A stretch of DNA of 64,000 nt, taken from Bretschneidera sinensis (Eukaryota > Streptophyta > Magnoliopsida > Brassicales > Akaniaceae). The notes under the pieces were generated by a model that made no database searches, had not been told where the DNA came from, and saw nothing but the letters and a program-made list of their open reading frames with translations. The position numbers and the translations under genes are program-made. Positions 1 through 14,900 of the stretch are shown one piece after another. The stretch covers positions 130,448,036 to 130,512,035 of the forward strand of contig CM043699.1 of the NCBI GenBank assembly GCA_023935145.1. Reading direction: 5' to 3'. Each line of letters begins with the position of its first letter. The first letter of the stretch is position 1.

Positions 1-1798
1 TTCCGAGCAAGCAAGAGAGAAGGCGACTGGAAAAGGAAGAGATATGATGAAATATTATTTAGTTTTCGAAAAGCTCACGAATCAAGAACTTTCAAAAATG
101 ATAAATTTCAATGGGCAACATCGAGGCAAGTAGAAGAACTCTAAGGCTCGAGACTATGAGCTCAAGATAAAAAAATTTAATTCAATAGCTCGACCTCAAG
201 CGTAACGGATGAGTCATAACTACTAACACAATTATTCAGGGGTTGAGAATCACCCCAAAGTCGTGCATTTAACTGGATAAGGTAAAAATGACTATGATTA
301 AATACAATCCACGTAGTGAGATTGGATATTATGACACGTGGCATATTCAGCGCATTTAATAAAAAATACATAAAGAAGTGGAAATATAAGAGACGTTTGC
401 ATATTATCAACGCAATTTTCCAAGCCATAAGAAGTATAAATAACAGCAAATCAATCATATAGAACACATAGAAAATCATCCAACACTTATTATCTTTTAT
501 GCATTTATACTTCTTATTTTCCAGTAGCCATAGCTATAGTTGTACTCGTTGTGGTAGTCAACATTTCTCACCCCATTTTCTATCTCAAAGTTGAGTCAAG
601 TTAAGGCAACATTGAAGGCTTAGTCCACATACAACAAGCTCGAAAGACATGTATCTATTATTTTGAGGTCAAAGTAGTAAATATATTGAGCTTTGTTAGT
701 ATTGCAAAATTGTCGTTTGTTTTAATTGCTAACTGCTAGATTAAACTCGTATTCTTGAGTTTGTAAAGGCATATCAAAAAGTCATCTTAGTTAAGGCAAT
801 ACTAGACCCTTCTAGAGAAACATTTTTCCAATCGATTCAGCCTCAATTGACACATAAATATTTCTTGTGCAAACACCTCATTTACTTGTCTTTCCATTCC
901 GGCCACTATCACGAACTTTCCATAATTTGGGCACTCAAAAGCATGATACGCCCTTTCATAAACAAAACAATCAAGCTTCAATTGAAGTTAAAAAAAGAAG
1001 TCACCAAGCAATTTCTCATCCCCTATGGTCTTATTTAGTCCCTCTTATTAGGTTTTCTCCTGGCTTCCTCCATGTGTGCCATCATAATTTGGGCAACTGG
1101 ATTTGTTGTAACTATGACCTATTTTCTTTACCCCACCATCTCCAATAGTGATTAAAACATCCGGATTCCCTCTGTTAGATATTGCAAGCAATGACACTAA
1201 AAGCCCCTCAACATACTCACCGCTAACCACTCCCTTTTGTTAGGGACACAAAATAAAGAGAGGTAAAACGTACCTTGGTAGTATCCTCATGAATTTTTAT
1301 GGCATCAAAACCAGCTGCAACCTCCATAAAAATGATTTACTCTGTAGGTACTCCTTAGAACCTCAGTGATTTTTCGACATTGGTTCACCCTTTCCTTGGC
1401 ATCATTTTGAGAATAATTGTTGTGCTACCGACCACCGTGGTCCCATATAATGTCAGCCCTCTCTTGAGCCTTTCTTTCCCGTCCCTAAGCCTTCTCAAAT
1501 TCGTGTTATGTACCTGGTCTCTCATGGACACCACAACAGTAGAGAATATTGTCTTTACCATCCTTTCCCACAATTTTTCACTATCCTCTTTAGACGCGAT
1601 TTTCCCTAGGTGTTGGACTCGTTCCTTGGCAAAATCTTTGATCTCTACTAAGTTTGTTCCTTACATGCATGTGCATTTCTCTAGCGCATAAGATATGTCC
1701 CATTATCGATCCTTGTAACCCCTGGTCCCAAGTGTGATAATACCAAATCATCCTTGCCCTTTGATCCCTTCTTCTACCTCACATGGATTTAGAAATCT
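1..1798 (-). other. Degenerate internal region of a minus-strand LTR retrotransposon (left part uncertain)
   Basis: This stretch lies on the internal side of the primer-binding site at 1799-1811, so at least its right part (about 1230-1798) should be leader and gag-like sequence read on the minus strand. Only short broken frames remain. One at 1573-1385 is rich in basic and acidic residues, but I see no catalytic motif. A second short minus-strand frame at 1230-1048 ends in a Cys/His-rich stretch (GHSYNKSSCPNYDGTHGG) that resembles a zinc knuckle, of retroelement or FAR1/MULE type. No intact gene is visible. Whether bases 1-1000 belong to the same element cannot be decided here. Confidence 0.4.
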
Positions 1799-1811
1799 GG
1801 CTCTGATACCA
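1799..1811 (-). other. Retrotransposon primer-binding site
   Basis: On the minus strand the sequence is TGGTATCAGAGCC, the classic plant retrotransposon primer-binding site complementary to the 3' end of initiator methionine tRNA. It lies two bases from the LTR end at 1814, as expected for an element transcribed leftwards. Confidence 0.65.
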
Positions 1812-1813
1812 AA

Positions 1814-2431
1814 TGTCACAAGTGGGATTTTCTCCATCCCAACCCATGCGACACTAGACAAAATCAACCAGGTTGATCCCGCTTTGTAAGTCTTCCTTCA
1901 AAGAAAACATTGGTTAAGTATAAGAGAAATTATAAAGAAAAAAATTAGGAGAGGAAAATGATAAGACAAGAAAAATAATCAGGACGTTACATGGTGTGTT
2001 TTATTATTAATCCGCAAGTATGGTTGATGATGGTTGATGATTACAAAGAGAACACCTGACCTTTTATATAGGTAAAATCTAAGAAAAGTGAAAAAAGAAA
2101 GTAAAGTAATACTACTGCTACAAGAAATAAGAAATATTACTCCTACTAGAAAAAATATGAAATAGAAAAACATCGTAAAATAGGAAATAGTGCGACAGTA
2201 ATTGCGCTCATGCAATCTGGTCCGTCATGCAGAGTTTGTATGGTGCGGGATTGTGCGGCACGGGCCTGCTTTGCATGGGCCTGGCAAATGCTGGACTGCG
2301 CATACCTCTTGTGTGCAATATTCTGGACCTGTTCGTATATGAGGTTTGACCTTAATGTTGATACTGGACAAGCACGCAATGGGCACACAATTATGTCTTG
2401 AATTGAGGCCTTGAAAACTAGGTCCATGACA
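1814..2431 (-). repeat. LTR (618 bp) of a degenerate minus-strand retrotransposon
   Basis: The boundaries are TGTCA and TGACA, a short inverted repeat with TG/CA ends, and the primer-binding site follows directly. On the minus strand there is a TATA box (TATATAAAAGG near 2070-2060) and a downstream AATAAA-type signal near 2010-2000, the expected LTR order. The second LTR is not seen in this window, so the element is either truncated or continues off the left edge. Confidence 0.6.
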
Positions 2432-5099
2432 ATATTTTAACTTGGCTTTTGGAAATTGGATTGCTTCAAATTAATCATTTTAATTGGTCTTTTCTTTCTT
2501 TCATGTAGTGGTAAAATTGAGAGTGTAGAAATATAAATTTAAATATTTTTTTTTATTTTTGTTATTTTTAAATATTTAAAAGTCTAAACTATATTGAACT
2601 GAATAAATTATAATTTAATTTTATAAATAAAAGGGTATATCAATAATTTTTTACCAAAAAAAAAATTAACATAATAACCTCTTGAGGTTTACGATTTTAC
2701 GATGAAAATCATGATATGTTATTTGTTATAAACAAATCCTTCAAAATGTTTTCTAAGATCCGATTAACCACGGCAATAATGTTTGGGGTAAATTAAAGTA
2801 AACTTAAATTTGATTCAAACAACCTTTTTATTAATAGTTTTTACTATAAAGTTTTGTATAATTCGAATGTTTTACTGGCTTAAAATGTAAATTTACACAA
2901 AAATTTGAAAATAATATAAAAAATTAACTAAACTCATCAATTTAAGTTGTCAAATGGTTAAAACTCATGGATTATCGATAGAATAGTATAGCTCAAACTT
3001 AACGAAATGTATTTTGTTTTAAAGCAATCAAAATTTATATTACGAAATATTACAACAAGCCTTCGTTGAAAAGCTTCCATGTTATGCTTTCATCGTGTCC
3101 TTTGCATAAAAATAATAAAAAAAAAAAACCCTCTGGCAAGCTTCTTTTATTCACCAAGAACTCTAGTAGTTGAGTGTTTAATTAGCTAAAGTTGTAAAAG
3201 TTAAATTGACTTTTTGTTTTGTTTTCCAATTTTTTTTTTGTTTGTTTATGTGACGTGATTTAAAAACTTTAAAATTTATACAATATAAAATTAATTATTT
3301 TAATCACATTAATAATAAAATCAAAATAATTATAATAATCACAATAAGATAGCACGTGCCTTTCTTAATGACAGTTAATAATAAAAAAAAACATTTATAT
3401 TAATCAATAACATCTAGCTTATTGGTTATTACTTCAAATTTGTGTACATGAGTATTTTTATATACTTTCCATATGATTAAATAGAAGAAAAAAAAATGTT
3501 AACACAATGAAAAAAGTTTGATTAGTGCAAGTAGACTTGTCAATTGATCGAATTTTAATAAAGATTTTATTAGAATCTAATTTATATAGTCGAATATGGA
3601 TATAAGTTTTTATCCACTAAATGGATTATGATCCGAATCTGCTAATCTATCTAATAAATAAATCAATTTTAAATTTATTTTGATCTACTTCGATAATAAT
3701 CCGATCCAGTTTTAACATTATATATTATATAGTAATATTTATTTTTGTGTTATATATATATATATTTATTTATTTATACACACACCATAAGTTAGTACTA
3801 TTTGAATTACCAATAATCTCTCAATAAATGCACAATTTTACAATATAATAAATTTTAAAATATTCATTTGGTAAATTTATTATCTGATTATAATAAGAGT
3901 ACCAAATTAAGTTTTGAAATATATGATATGCAATCTAATATGATAAATTTATGACAAAAATATATTTGAACATACCTTGATTCGAATCTAATCCTTCGAA
4001 TTATGATAGTATGTGAAGGATTTCGATTTATGAGAGCATTTGAAGGACAATTGAATCTGAATCCGACAAACTTGATAGCAGGATAAAAAAAATTATGGAA
4101 GAAGAAATGTTTAACCTATTATTTTACTCCATCGGGGATGAGGTAGAGCATACATCCCCTTGTTTGGCATGTGATTAACAAAGAGATGGGCAAATGAAAG
4201 AGTACATTTATCACTCAATTTCATCTTAAAATTTAATTATTTTTTTGAAATTTTTTTAAATTGAGAAAATTAGGAACGAGAACATACATTTAAAAAAAAA
4301 TAATTGAGTAAAATACATTTTCATCATTAATTTTGATGTGCCTTCGATTTACATCCTTAATTTTTTAATATTATCAATTAGATCCTTAGTGTTATTTTGT
4401 TTTAATTAAGTCCTTACATTGCATTTAGTAGTATGAAATTGAAATATGCGATTAGAATTGAAGTGGAATTATAATTCTTTCAATTGTAATTTTTTTTTAA
4501 CAAGAACATAATTCAAAACCTCTTAATTCCATACATTCAGACATAATGTTAATTTTGTTACATATAAGATTAACAACACATCCGTTCTAAAAATCTACTC
4601 AATTTTTAAAACCGCAAAATAATGTTTGTGTTTAAATTTTCTTTCAATATGAGAAAATAGTTATCAAAACTTTTTTTTTTGTTAATATTCGTATGAATTT
4701 TTTAGAATTTATTCAAAAGATGCAATAAAAAAATAAATTTGTGATAAACATAAAATTTGGTTAAACACGTTTTACCAAAATAAAAAAATCATTGTAACGG
4801 ATATAGGGTAATGTCAAAATATGTACAATAAAGAGTCAAAGAGAAGCTCCCAAGTCGTGGGGTGTACATCGAATTGATACTTACACTTTTGTATTTAAGA
4901 AACTAACGTCCAAAAGAAGAATTAATTACAAAAATAGAATCGCTACTATTTTTCGTTTTCAATGTTTCAACTTTCAACAACATTGTTTTTAAAAACAAAC
5001 GTTTATGTTAGCGACAAAAACACGCCTTAACATTCACGAACATCTTAAACAAAGCCCCTAAAGGCTTCAAATTTGCAATTTGGTGCTGCAACATTTACC
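2432..5099. other. AT-rich intergenic region, no gene seen
   Basis: Very AT-rich, with many stops in all frames. It contains short AT microsatellites (about 3748-3780). A block at about 3535-4085 is built of diverged GAATC/GATCC-rich words and resembles a decayed repeat. I find no coding region or clear promoter. Confidence 0.5.
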
Positions 5100-5240
5100 A
5101 TTTTGCGTGTTATCTCCCCTTTGACCTTAATCCTCCTCAAACCCCTCCAAATCAGGTGGTGAGATATCAAGTAAGGTTCGCATTTCAATCAAAGCAAGGT
5201 ATTAAAAGTCGTTACTATTTCTCTTCTCCGTAAGTATCTC

Positions 5241-5267
5241 CTGATCCGATCTGATCTGATCTGATCT
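5241..5267. repeat. Pentanucleotide microsatellite (CTGAT)n
   Basis: Five consecutive units of CTGAT (one CCGAT) lie just inside the 5'-UTR intron of the EXS gene, about 10 bases after its GTAAGT donor at 5230. Confidence 0.8.
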
Positions 5268-5986
5268 GGGTTCAGTAAATTCCATTAAATAATTTATTTG
5301 GGATGTTAACAAGATTGTTCCGGAAAATTATTCCACCCAATATTTTCAACGGAAACAAACAGGAATTAAGATTTTCCTCTTTTCTTCGAATTTGTTATTT
5401 AATCAGTAATTTTGGTTTTCTTTTAAGCTTTTTAACGGAATTTCTGTTGTTGGACAGTGTGGAGTTGTCTTCTGTGGAACATCATTGTAGAAGTTTCTGA
5501 TCGAGTAAGGTAGAAGTTGTTATATTTCATTGCTATTTTTTTTCCTTCTGGTTTTTTATTACTTTTCTTGCGCTTTACGCATGTGTGGCATGTACGTATA
5601 TATCTGGATATATGTTGTATTAGTGTAGTTAGTTGACAATTTTGGGCTGATTACAACTGTAGCAATTGTTATGCTCCCAAGTTTTGGTTTCATGAATATC
5701 TAACCTCATGAGGTTGTGTTCTTGTTAGTGACTAATGTTATCTTGTATAGAGTAAAAATGCATGCTAGTATAAACAAAAGTGACGTTAGAAATAATTACC
5801 CTTAGATGAAATATATGAACTGTGATAAGCTCTTTAAACTGATCAGGTTGTGCCTATTGATTTTTGAGAAATGTTTAAGTCATTTTAGAGTCGCTTTTCT
5901 GATATTGTTATGCAATATGTTCATTGCAGGTTTTTGGTTTGGACCAAGTCTGGCGTTAATACCTTTACTATCAACTGTTTACATCT

Positions 5987-8900
5987 ATGTTTGGGGGTCT
6001 ATCGGCAACTCCTACCAATAGTCCGCATTTAAGGAAGTCTGGAAGCAGACTTGTTGTCTCTGATCTTGGTATGAAGTATTTTAGCTTTTGTAATATGAGT
6101 GTTTATTGGTTACAATTGATTAATTTCTCTTTGTTAGATATATTATGCATACACCTAATACTTGTGGAATATTTGTCAGGCGATGAGCTGGGAAATGGTG
6201 TTGAGGAAGGTCTCTTGCATTCAACAGAGGCATATGAATTGAAGAATGCAAGTACACCAATGGGTGCCGTTGCAAGAATGCCGTCTCCTATATTGTTATG
6301 GAGATTCAAGGTTTTGTTATTAATGATATGCTAGGATCTCTTTTTAGTTTGATTTGTGACTTTACATGTTGAATAAATGTTAAGTGGTTAACTTTACAAG
6401 AAGAATGCATAGTGGAGTTTGAATTTTGTGTGTGTGTGTATATATATATATTTTCCTTCTTTTTTGGGCATTTCGCTTTCAGTTAAACTCAGATCTAGAT
6501 GGAATGGGTGAACATGTTTAGATTGAGTAGACGTCATTATTCCTTTAATGCTCTCCTTGTTTTCGAAGTACCATATGCGGTGATTTCAATGGTTTGTTTC
6601 TTGGTTTTGTCCCAAAATATATGACTTGTTTCATTTTATTTGCTTGTTTCTTTTTTAGATTTTTTCATTACTCTTTTGAGGTCCTAAATTATGCTAATAT
6701 CCAGGTACTGCTGTTCTTTATCTGGGTTTTCATTTGTTGCAAGGTCAGTTTTACTTCATTCACTACTACAAACAATAGGTTTCTGATTTGATGGCATTGT
6801 GGCAATATAAAAAAGACAATAGGAATCACAACTTATTTGTAGGTTCTTACTAGGTGTATGTGAAAATTGCAGATTGGATGGGATTCTGTGATGAGAATGA
6901 GCGTGGACTTGCGGGATCTTTTTCTATATGAGGCATTTTTGTATTATAATCCTCTTCTTCTTGTGGTCAGTTAGATTTTCTTAAAGAGATTGGACTTATG
7001 TATATTTGCACTCTTTTTCCTTGTATAATTGTGTTTTCTTCTTGTTTTGATTCTACAGACGATGATGGTTTGGCTGTGGGGGGTTAATTTATGGGTTTTT
7101 GCCCAGTCCACTGTCAATTATGCAAAAATTTTTGATCTCGACCAAAATCATCTTACTCACAGAGAAATATGGAAGGTACTGTTATATGCTGATTAGCTAT
7201 ACAGTTCTTTATAATGTGCTGGTGCTTTGTCTGCTGCTACATTTTGCAAGTATAGCATACTTGCGTACGAATGTCTTTGGCCTTTTCTATTGGCTAAGTG
7301 ATATTCCATGAGGCTTTCATATACTTGTTTTGCTATACTACCATCTGAAATGTGTATGCCAATTTCTTGCCCGGTTGGAGGTATTTTTTATATTCAAGTT
7401 CTATGATTGGACAAAGCATGCTTATTAAGAGGGAGAAGGTATACTCAAACTTGCATTTTGAGTTGTGATATGTTGCATAAATTTTTCTTTCAGTATGATG
7501 TGGCATTGGATTTGACTTGTAATATTTGTGAGTGTGACAGCTTGTCTTCTGGTCTTCAAGCATTCTATCTTTCTTTGCCTCTATTGATCTATTCTGTATC
7601 TCTGATGAATAATTTCAAAAATTCTTGTTACTGAAGAATAAATAGAATGGAATCATTATATCAAAGTTCCGTTCACTTCTAAGTTTTAATTATGACACCC
7701 CATTTCATTTATTTGCAACTGGAAGAAAGAACAACAGTTTGTGAAAGGAGTTTCCGAAGGAGGCTAGTAGTTTTTGGTTAGCATGCAGTGGAATGGACTT
7801 TTTTTTTAGTAAGTGGAATGGACTTATGAGTTGGGATGAAAGATTTTAATATTGAAAGCCTAAGATCAATTCTTTGTACTCTCCAAGACTTAAGAAAAAA
7901 AATCCCAAAATCTAACAAACTAGTAATCTTGCAGATGCTTTTTGCAGTGTTCATTATGTATCTACCTGCTCCAAAATCATTTTATCTCTTCGAAATAATT
8001 TTTTTTCTTTGGATTTCTATGAGGTGATATGTTTCCTTTTTTTTTCAAACAAATAAACCTTATTCAATGATCCATGTGTTCTCCCTGAATAATTGCTTGT
8101 ATCAATTTTGATGTTTTCAGTGTGCAAGGTGGATGAATATCATTGTTCCAACAAGCATGACGGCATACCTTTATCTCTATTCTCATGGTGAAGTATCATT
8201 GGCTGCATCGCAACCAGTGTAATAGATGCATCCTCTCTTGTTAGTTATTGTTAAATGCTTATGTTGACTTGTTGATCAATTACTTGATTCTAGATTTCTA
8301 GTTTCGATTTAAAAATAAAAACATGATTGTGATATTTTCTTTGTACTGCACTAGTTATTTTGAGTTGATTTGTAAGACCCCAGCAAACAAATTGATCCAG
8401 AGTAAAATCGGTGTGCTGCCTTGTTTAAAATGAGCTAGTTTAAATTTAGAATTTTCTATAAAACTTTGTTGATCTCGTGAATTGTGGTAATCTATGCTGT
8501 TTGTATTTCTTAATATTTTCTTGTAAAGATAAGTCAAGATGTCATTCGTTTAGAAGGGTTATAATAAGATGTTTACCTAAATTTAGACTCCTTTGCTTTT
8601 GGTCATTTGGATTTGTTCCTGTGCATTGAGGTGCATAGTATAGGTACACGCCTTGCAGAAAATTTTGCTTGAGTGCTTTAGTTGGCTTAATTGTAAGAAA
8701 AAATATAGTGGTATTTGAGATGAGGTGTATGCATGATATAAAATTTTAATGGTAATATCGATACACTTTGAGTTTGCACCTTCTTGGTGTTCCTTAATAA
8801 AATTTCTTTACTTATAAAAAAATGGTAATATCGATGTGTGTAATGCTTTTAGTTTCATTCTAACATTAGTTTATTTAAGACTTGACAAGACTCATGAAAA

Positions 8901-11900
8901 TGAATTGATTTAGTTGTGTTAATTATCCAAAAGGCAGAACGGTCCTTGACTGTCAAACAAACTGCTTAGTTGTTTGGATGGGCCATTTGTTAAATGTACT
9001 CCTTGATGTAAGTAAGGTTTTCTTTTCTGTTCAGCTTAATGCTTAATGAATTTCTTAGGAAAATAACACTTTGGTAGCAACATAATTTGATCAGAGAAGA
9101 ATTGGTTATTGTCAGATATCTCATTGACAAGTGTAAACCTCCACATTTGTGATGACTGGACTAGTATTTTGGAATAGCATTTTACATGGTGATTTAACTA
9201 GTATTTTGGATTTGCATTAAATTTTATATGTTCTATACTGCAGGTGCTCCTATATTGTGCTGTTGCAATGATTTTGATATTCCCTTTTGATATTTTATAT
9301 ATTTCATCTCGCTACTACTTGTTAAGGACCCTTTGGCGGATACTTCTTCCACTGCAGGTAAGTTTGTTATATTTAAGAACACATTTGATTGTTTACTTAT
9401 TTCTGTAATACGCGCATACACTTTCCTACTTTCTGATATGTACTCCAAACTCTAGGAAATTGAAATTTAAAGAACATAATGAACAGTTCTTATCTGTTAG
9501 GTGATCCTCTGAGTTCACTTGCTGAGATATAAGAAACTCAGCAAGTAATATATACAAAAATTACATTGCTTACTCACGTTGCCGAGAAATTGACTAGTCT
9601 TGTCAGGTTTCTCTTGTTCTCTTGTATGGACTTTATCAATAAGATTTAAGTGAGTTAAGATTTTCTTACCTGGCCATTAAGATTAAATCCAATTAATATA
9701 GCTAGCTATAACTTTGACTTGTCCCCATCTTGTTGCTATCTCTGATCAAAGCAGAAGTGCACAACATGTGTGATTACATTTAAGTTTCCATAGTGTTGAC
9801 TGTTCCTAAAAACCATAAAAAGTTGTCCTCAATCAAATAAGACGATGAACTCTCTCTGGATCTTATTGCCTCTAGTAATGGTCTTAGCAAAAATACCTTT
9901 GTGACACTTGGCTTTTGTTATGTGGTAAGTGTTTCACATGTTAATCATGGTGAAATAGCCTTGGGGATTTCAACTTTATTGACAATCTCCCATGGTGGGA
10001 ATTAGCACTCACATCTGAGCTGCTAAACCGTTTGTGTATGCCTGTTGAGGCATTTACCTGGTTTCAATCATTGATTTGAATTTCCTGTGGTTTTTGTGGG
10101 CCTTAGTATGTTATATTCTGATTTTATGTTTATCTGGTGAATACAGGCAATTACATTTTCTGACTTCTTCTTGGCTGATATCTTGACCTCCATGGCAAAA
10201 GTATGTATCCTATTGTTTAGTTTAGCCATTCTTTTGGTTGATTCGTATTTGTCATGCCAACTGTTTTCACTTGCCAAAACCGTACACAACTTTGAAATTC
10301 TAAAATTCTTGAAGGAACTTGATGATTCCATGTGCTTATTTCTGGGTTGGTTAAGGTCTCAAAAATTGAAATTAATTGGTTTATTATACCTATGGTTGAA
10401 CCATTTTGGTTTGGTACCGGATTTAAAACACTACTGCAAGTCATTATCTCCTTTGCGCTGGAAAATCAGCCTTTGAATGGGAATGCTACTTGGTTCAGGT
10501 TAATTTGCTTTAGAGATTTCTTTTTGAACTAAGATGATCAAAGTTTTTTCAAAAAATCTTTGCTGTAACCAGACCAAAGCTTTCAGAGAACTAAATAAAA
10601 CCAAACTGAATTTAGTCAGTTGGAAGCAGCTCAATAGGACTTTCTTTTAGCTCACTTGAAGGTCTGCGCATGTACAGATAAAATGGATAATTGGGCAAAA
10701 GCATTGTAACAGCCCCCTAGATATCATTATTATCATGAGTATGAAAGGCCCCTTCGGGGCCATCCCATCATGTGTATGAAGGCCACTCCATCTGGGAACA
10801 CCCCTTGTTCTTTCAAGGTGGGACCCCTGCTCCTTTGGGTGATAAGACATTAAAGAATTCTGAGGCATGCTATTATCATGAGTATGAAGGGCCCCTCCGG
10901 GGACTTCCCATCATGTGTATGAAGGCCACTCCATCTGGGAACACCCCTTGTTCTTTCACTGCCCCTTTGGGTGATAAGACATTAAAGAATTCTGAGGCAT
11001 GCTTATGTCTGCTTGCTTTTATCATCCAAAATTGCCCAAGAAAAAACATTGTTTTTCCTATACAAGCTGTTTGTCCTCCGATTGAAGGGGTGAATTGTAA
11101 GAGTTCTATATCTTTTTTCTGCGACCAACGATATGCTCATTTTTTTAAAAGGAAGCTAGAACCGAGCTGACTGCCAAAACTGAACCAAAAACCTGAATGA
11201 CCGAGCCCAACTTGCATTTTCTTTAAACTAGCTGATATGTTGCACCTATTCCCACCAATAATCCACCCCCGCCCCCCCTCTCTTTCCTTCCCTTCCCTTC
11301 CATAATAACCTCTGAAATAGCTTATTCTAAAGCCAAATGCAATTGCTTGTCAAGGATGCTGGTTAACTGGATCCTATTTTCTGGTGTGACTGTGTTGGAT
11401 AAGGTTTTGAATCTCAGATCTACTTTTTTTTTATAAAAAAAAAAAGGTTTGAATCATATATTTTTTAATAGTACAATAATAATTGAAATAGTATTTTAAA
11501 GTTGCTTTTTAATTTTTCATAATTGAAAATGTTGAAATAGGATTCAATGCAAATTTTTTTATCATCATAATATCAATATTGTTTTTGTACTGTTAATCTT
11601 TTTGGCAATATTATTAGTGATTAAATATAATTGATAGTTTCCTCATGCATGTGAGTTGATTTTAGAGGACAAATTATGTAATACTTGCTATTTGAAAATT
11701 GTAATACAGCAACACTCAACCATGTTTTCTATGTTTTAGATATTTTGCCATTGTACTTCCTTTATGTCATTGTATTTGTCAAACTTTGTGCAGGTGTTTT
11801 CCGATTTGGAGCGTTCTGTGTGTCGAATGGTCCATCAACAGGTTCGTAAGTTGTTTTTGAGCCAGGCTCAGTTTTCAAGCCACCCTTCATTAATGGTCAT

Positions 11901-14900
11901 AACATCACTATGGTTAGCTTTAAGCTTAAGTTTCTTCTGTTGGTGTACTTTTGTTTTTCCTTTGCGTTTTGCATGAAAAGAATTTATCTCTTTCCCTTAT
12001 GTGCAAATTTTGCTCTTGTTCTTTTATTTAAGGCAGTTGCACAGAATTTAATTGATCAATGTCTAAGAAATATTCATTTTGGATCTTTAACTTTATGGTG
12101 ATTTCAGAGTATCCTAGAACAAAATGAGAGGTAGCTAACCAACTTCACATAAGTTTTGCAAACCTAGGTGAATTCCACTTTCCGCTGGATGAAGGCAAAA
12201 AGAAAGAGATAGAATACGATAGTTTTTCAGGCGTATAGAAAATGACACAATCATCTACCCTTGGTCCTCTAATCACTTCTGAGAGAAAACTTGGGTTCTG
12301 GCGCATATATATATATTGCTTCAATATATTGACATGTAGTTTATGGAGAAAATTACAGTTCTAGTATGTCCATAATATTGATTTTCCTTTCTCCGCATTC
12401 TTTTGGGGTGAGTGCCCCGGGTTGGAATTAGACCTGGTTCTCATTGATGTATTGTGGAACGGAAGGAAGTGATATTGATATCTACAATCACTTGATCTGG
12501 GATGGATAGATAGTCGTACATCTTTATGGATTTCACTTTGATAAGACTGAGAGGATCCTTTCATTTAATTATTTTATATGTTGGAGTGTCTGCTTTTCGT
12601 CCTAGGTTGTGATGTTTGGCTTAAATTCTTCCGCTTATGACCTCGTGCTGAAATGTAGAGGACAACCTCTGGAGTTCAGGGACATTATATCAAAAGAGAT
12701 TCATATGGGCTATGGGGTGTTGATCAACTTGGAGCTTCATATGGCAAAACTAGGGAATAGAAGAATTCATACTAAGATCTTGATGGTAAATTGAGCTTCT
12801 GTGGTCCGTGGAGCTGCAGAGTGATTTTGTATGGAGCTATATTCCATCTCATCACATGGATTTATGATATGGCTGTATTTCTCCATCAGTCCATCTAGTT
12901 TTCAATTGATTATGATTTAGGATATGGTTGCTAAAGTTGATAATAGACCTGGCTCTTTCAAAGTATGTTTTTTCAGATGTTACTGACTTGACTTGTATGC
13001 CTGTGGTTTGTTACAATTGATGATGATTTTTTCTTCTTATTTCCTGTCTTGTTTAGAGAGAGTTTTTTGAACACATGCAGGTTGCCACTATTGCATGGTT
13101 TGAAGCTGATTCTGTTTGCGGCAGTCATTCCATTGGAATCCCTTTAGTTCTTGTTTTACCTTACCTTTTCCGTTTGTTCCAATGTCTTCGACAATACAAG
13201 GATACTGGCCAAAAAACAACCCTTTTAAATGGTAAGATCTCTTGGAAATTTATTTCTATGTTTCTTTATCCATTTATTTTTAAATATTGTGTGTGAAGAG
13301 AAAAGGGGGTGGGTTATCATTTTCAACCTTAATTTTTTTAAACTAGACAAATCTTAATTTTTTATTTTTATTTTTTGCTCGTTAGAAGTTTGTGGAAGAT
13401 AGCTTATAGTATTTTGGGGGTTTCTTGGGTGGTGGTGGGCTCCGTGAAAGATGAAATATGGGCTTGGAGTGGTTTGAGGGTCTCCAAGGAGGTCAAAAAG
13501 GCTTACTCATTGATCCCACACTTAATATTTTGGCCAGTGTGGAGAGAAAGGAATCAGAAAGCTTTTGATGGGGTAGAAAGATCTATTGAAACTATTAGAG
13601 ATAGTTAGTTCAATATCCTCAATTTTTGGTTTAGAGGGAATGTCTTTGTAAATAATGATGATCTTTTACATTTGGTGGATGTCTTATCTTGTAAATAGCC
13701 GTTGGCCTTGAGTTGCACCATCTTGGTGCTTTATTAATAAAGTTTTTTACTTATCCATTTTTTTAAACTCAACAAAATAACGCCTACTTGAATCTGGCAC
13801 CTGTGAAATATCTTCAGCTATTAAAAGTAATATAGTAGCAAATTTGAGTTTTATGATTTTTTTGGTTATCGTGTTAGTTCATGCATTTTGACTTGTATAT
13901 CAAAGTGAATGCAATTGGTCAGCTAGCACTTGGCTTGATTGAATTCCTTATTTCATGTCCATCATATTTGTACTGTGTGGTGGAGTTAAATAGACTAACC
14001 ATACATTTTATGTTATGTGGGAATTATTATTATTATTTTATGTATTACTATTTCATTTGAGTGATGGGTGATGACTTTTTTCGCCGCACTATAGTAACTT
14101 AATTTCTTTTGGTTTCAGCTTTAAAGTATTCAACTGCAGTGCCAGTGATTTTTCTTTCAGCCCTTAAATATCACGTCTTCCCTGATAGGTGGACAAACTT
14201 CTATCGGCCTCTCTGGCTTTTCTCAAGTGTTTTGAACTCACTGTATTCTTTCTACTGGGATGTGACACGAGATTGGGACTTATGGTATGCCAAATGTTCT
14301 TCTATCCTTCCACAATTAGAAACTGTCTTTTTGACTCTGCCTTTATCTAAACAACCAACAATCACATGCTGACATGGTGCTGATATAAAACTGTTCTATG
14401 TGGGTTGATGTCTTTTAATACCTGACTGGTAGCTGGGATCTAGTTTTTCAGCAATTTGATTGCTTGGGTTGGCACTTCTTATCCTTATGCCAATCTCTGT
14501 ACTTCATAACAACCACTTACCACAACAAATTTGTGAACCTCTGGCCATGATCATATATTTGTGATGAAATTAGAAAGTTTATTGATGATACTACTTAAAT
14601 CCACAATTTTACATTAAATTCTACAGTTTTTGAGATGTTGCATGCTTGTTTTTGTGCACTGGAGTGAACGGCAATTCAGGTCATAATCATAGCACAAATC
14701 CTTTTAATTAAAGCTAATTAACATTCTTCCCTTTCTTCAGTGGCTTCACTCGGATTTTCAAGTTCAGCAAACCAACTCTCTGTTCAGACCTTTTATATGG
14801 ACGCAAATGGGTAAGAATATACCTATTGTATATATAGCATTCAATTTACAGGGGTGTCTTTAGGATGCTGCCTTGTTGTACAATTGGAAAGGCCCAGCTG

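Noticed and set aside
177..479. 100-codon minus-strand open frame at the left edge
   Set aside because: Low-complexity hydrophobic composition typical of translated AT-rich DNA; no family resemblance.
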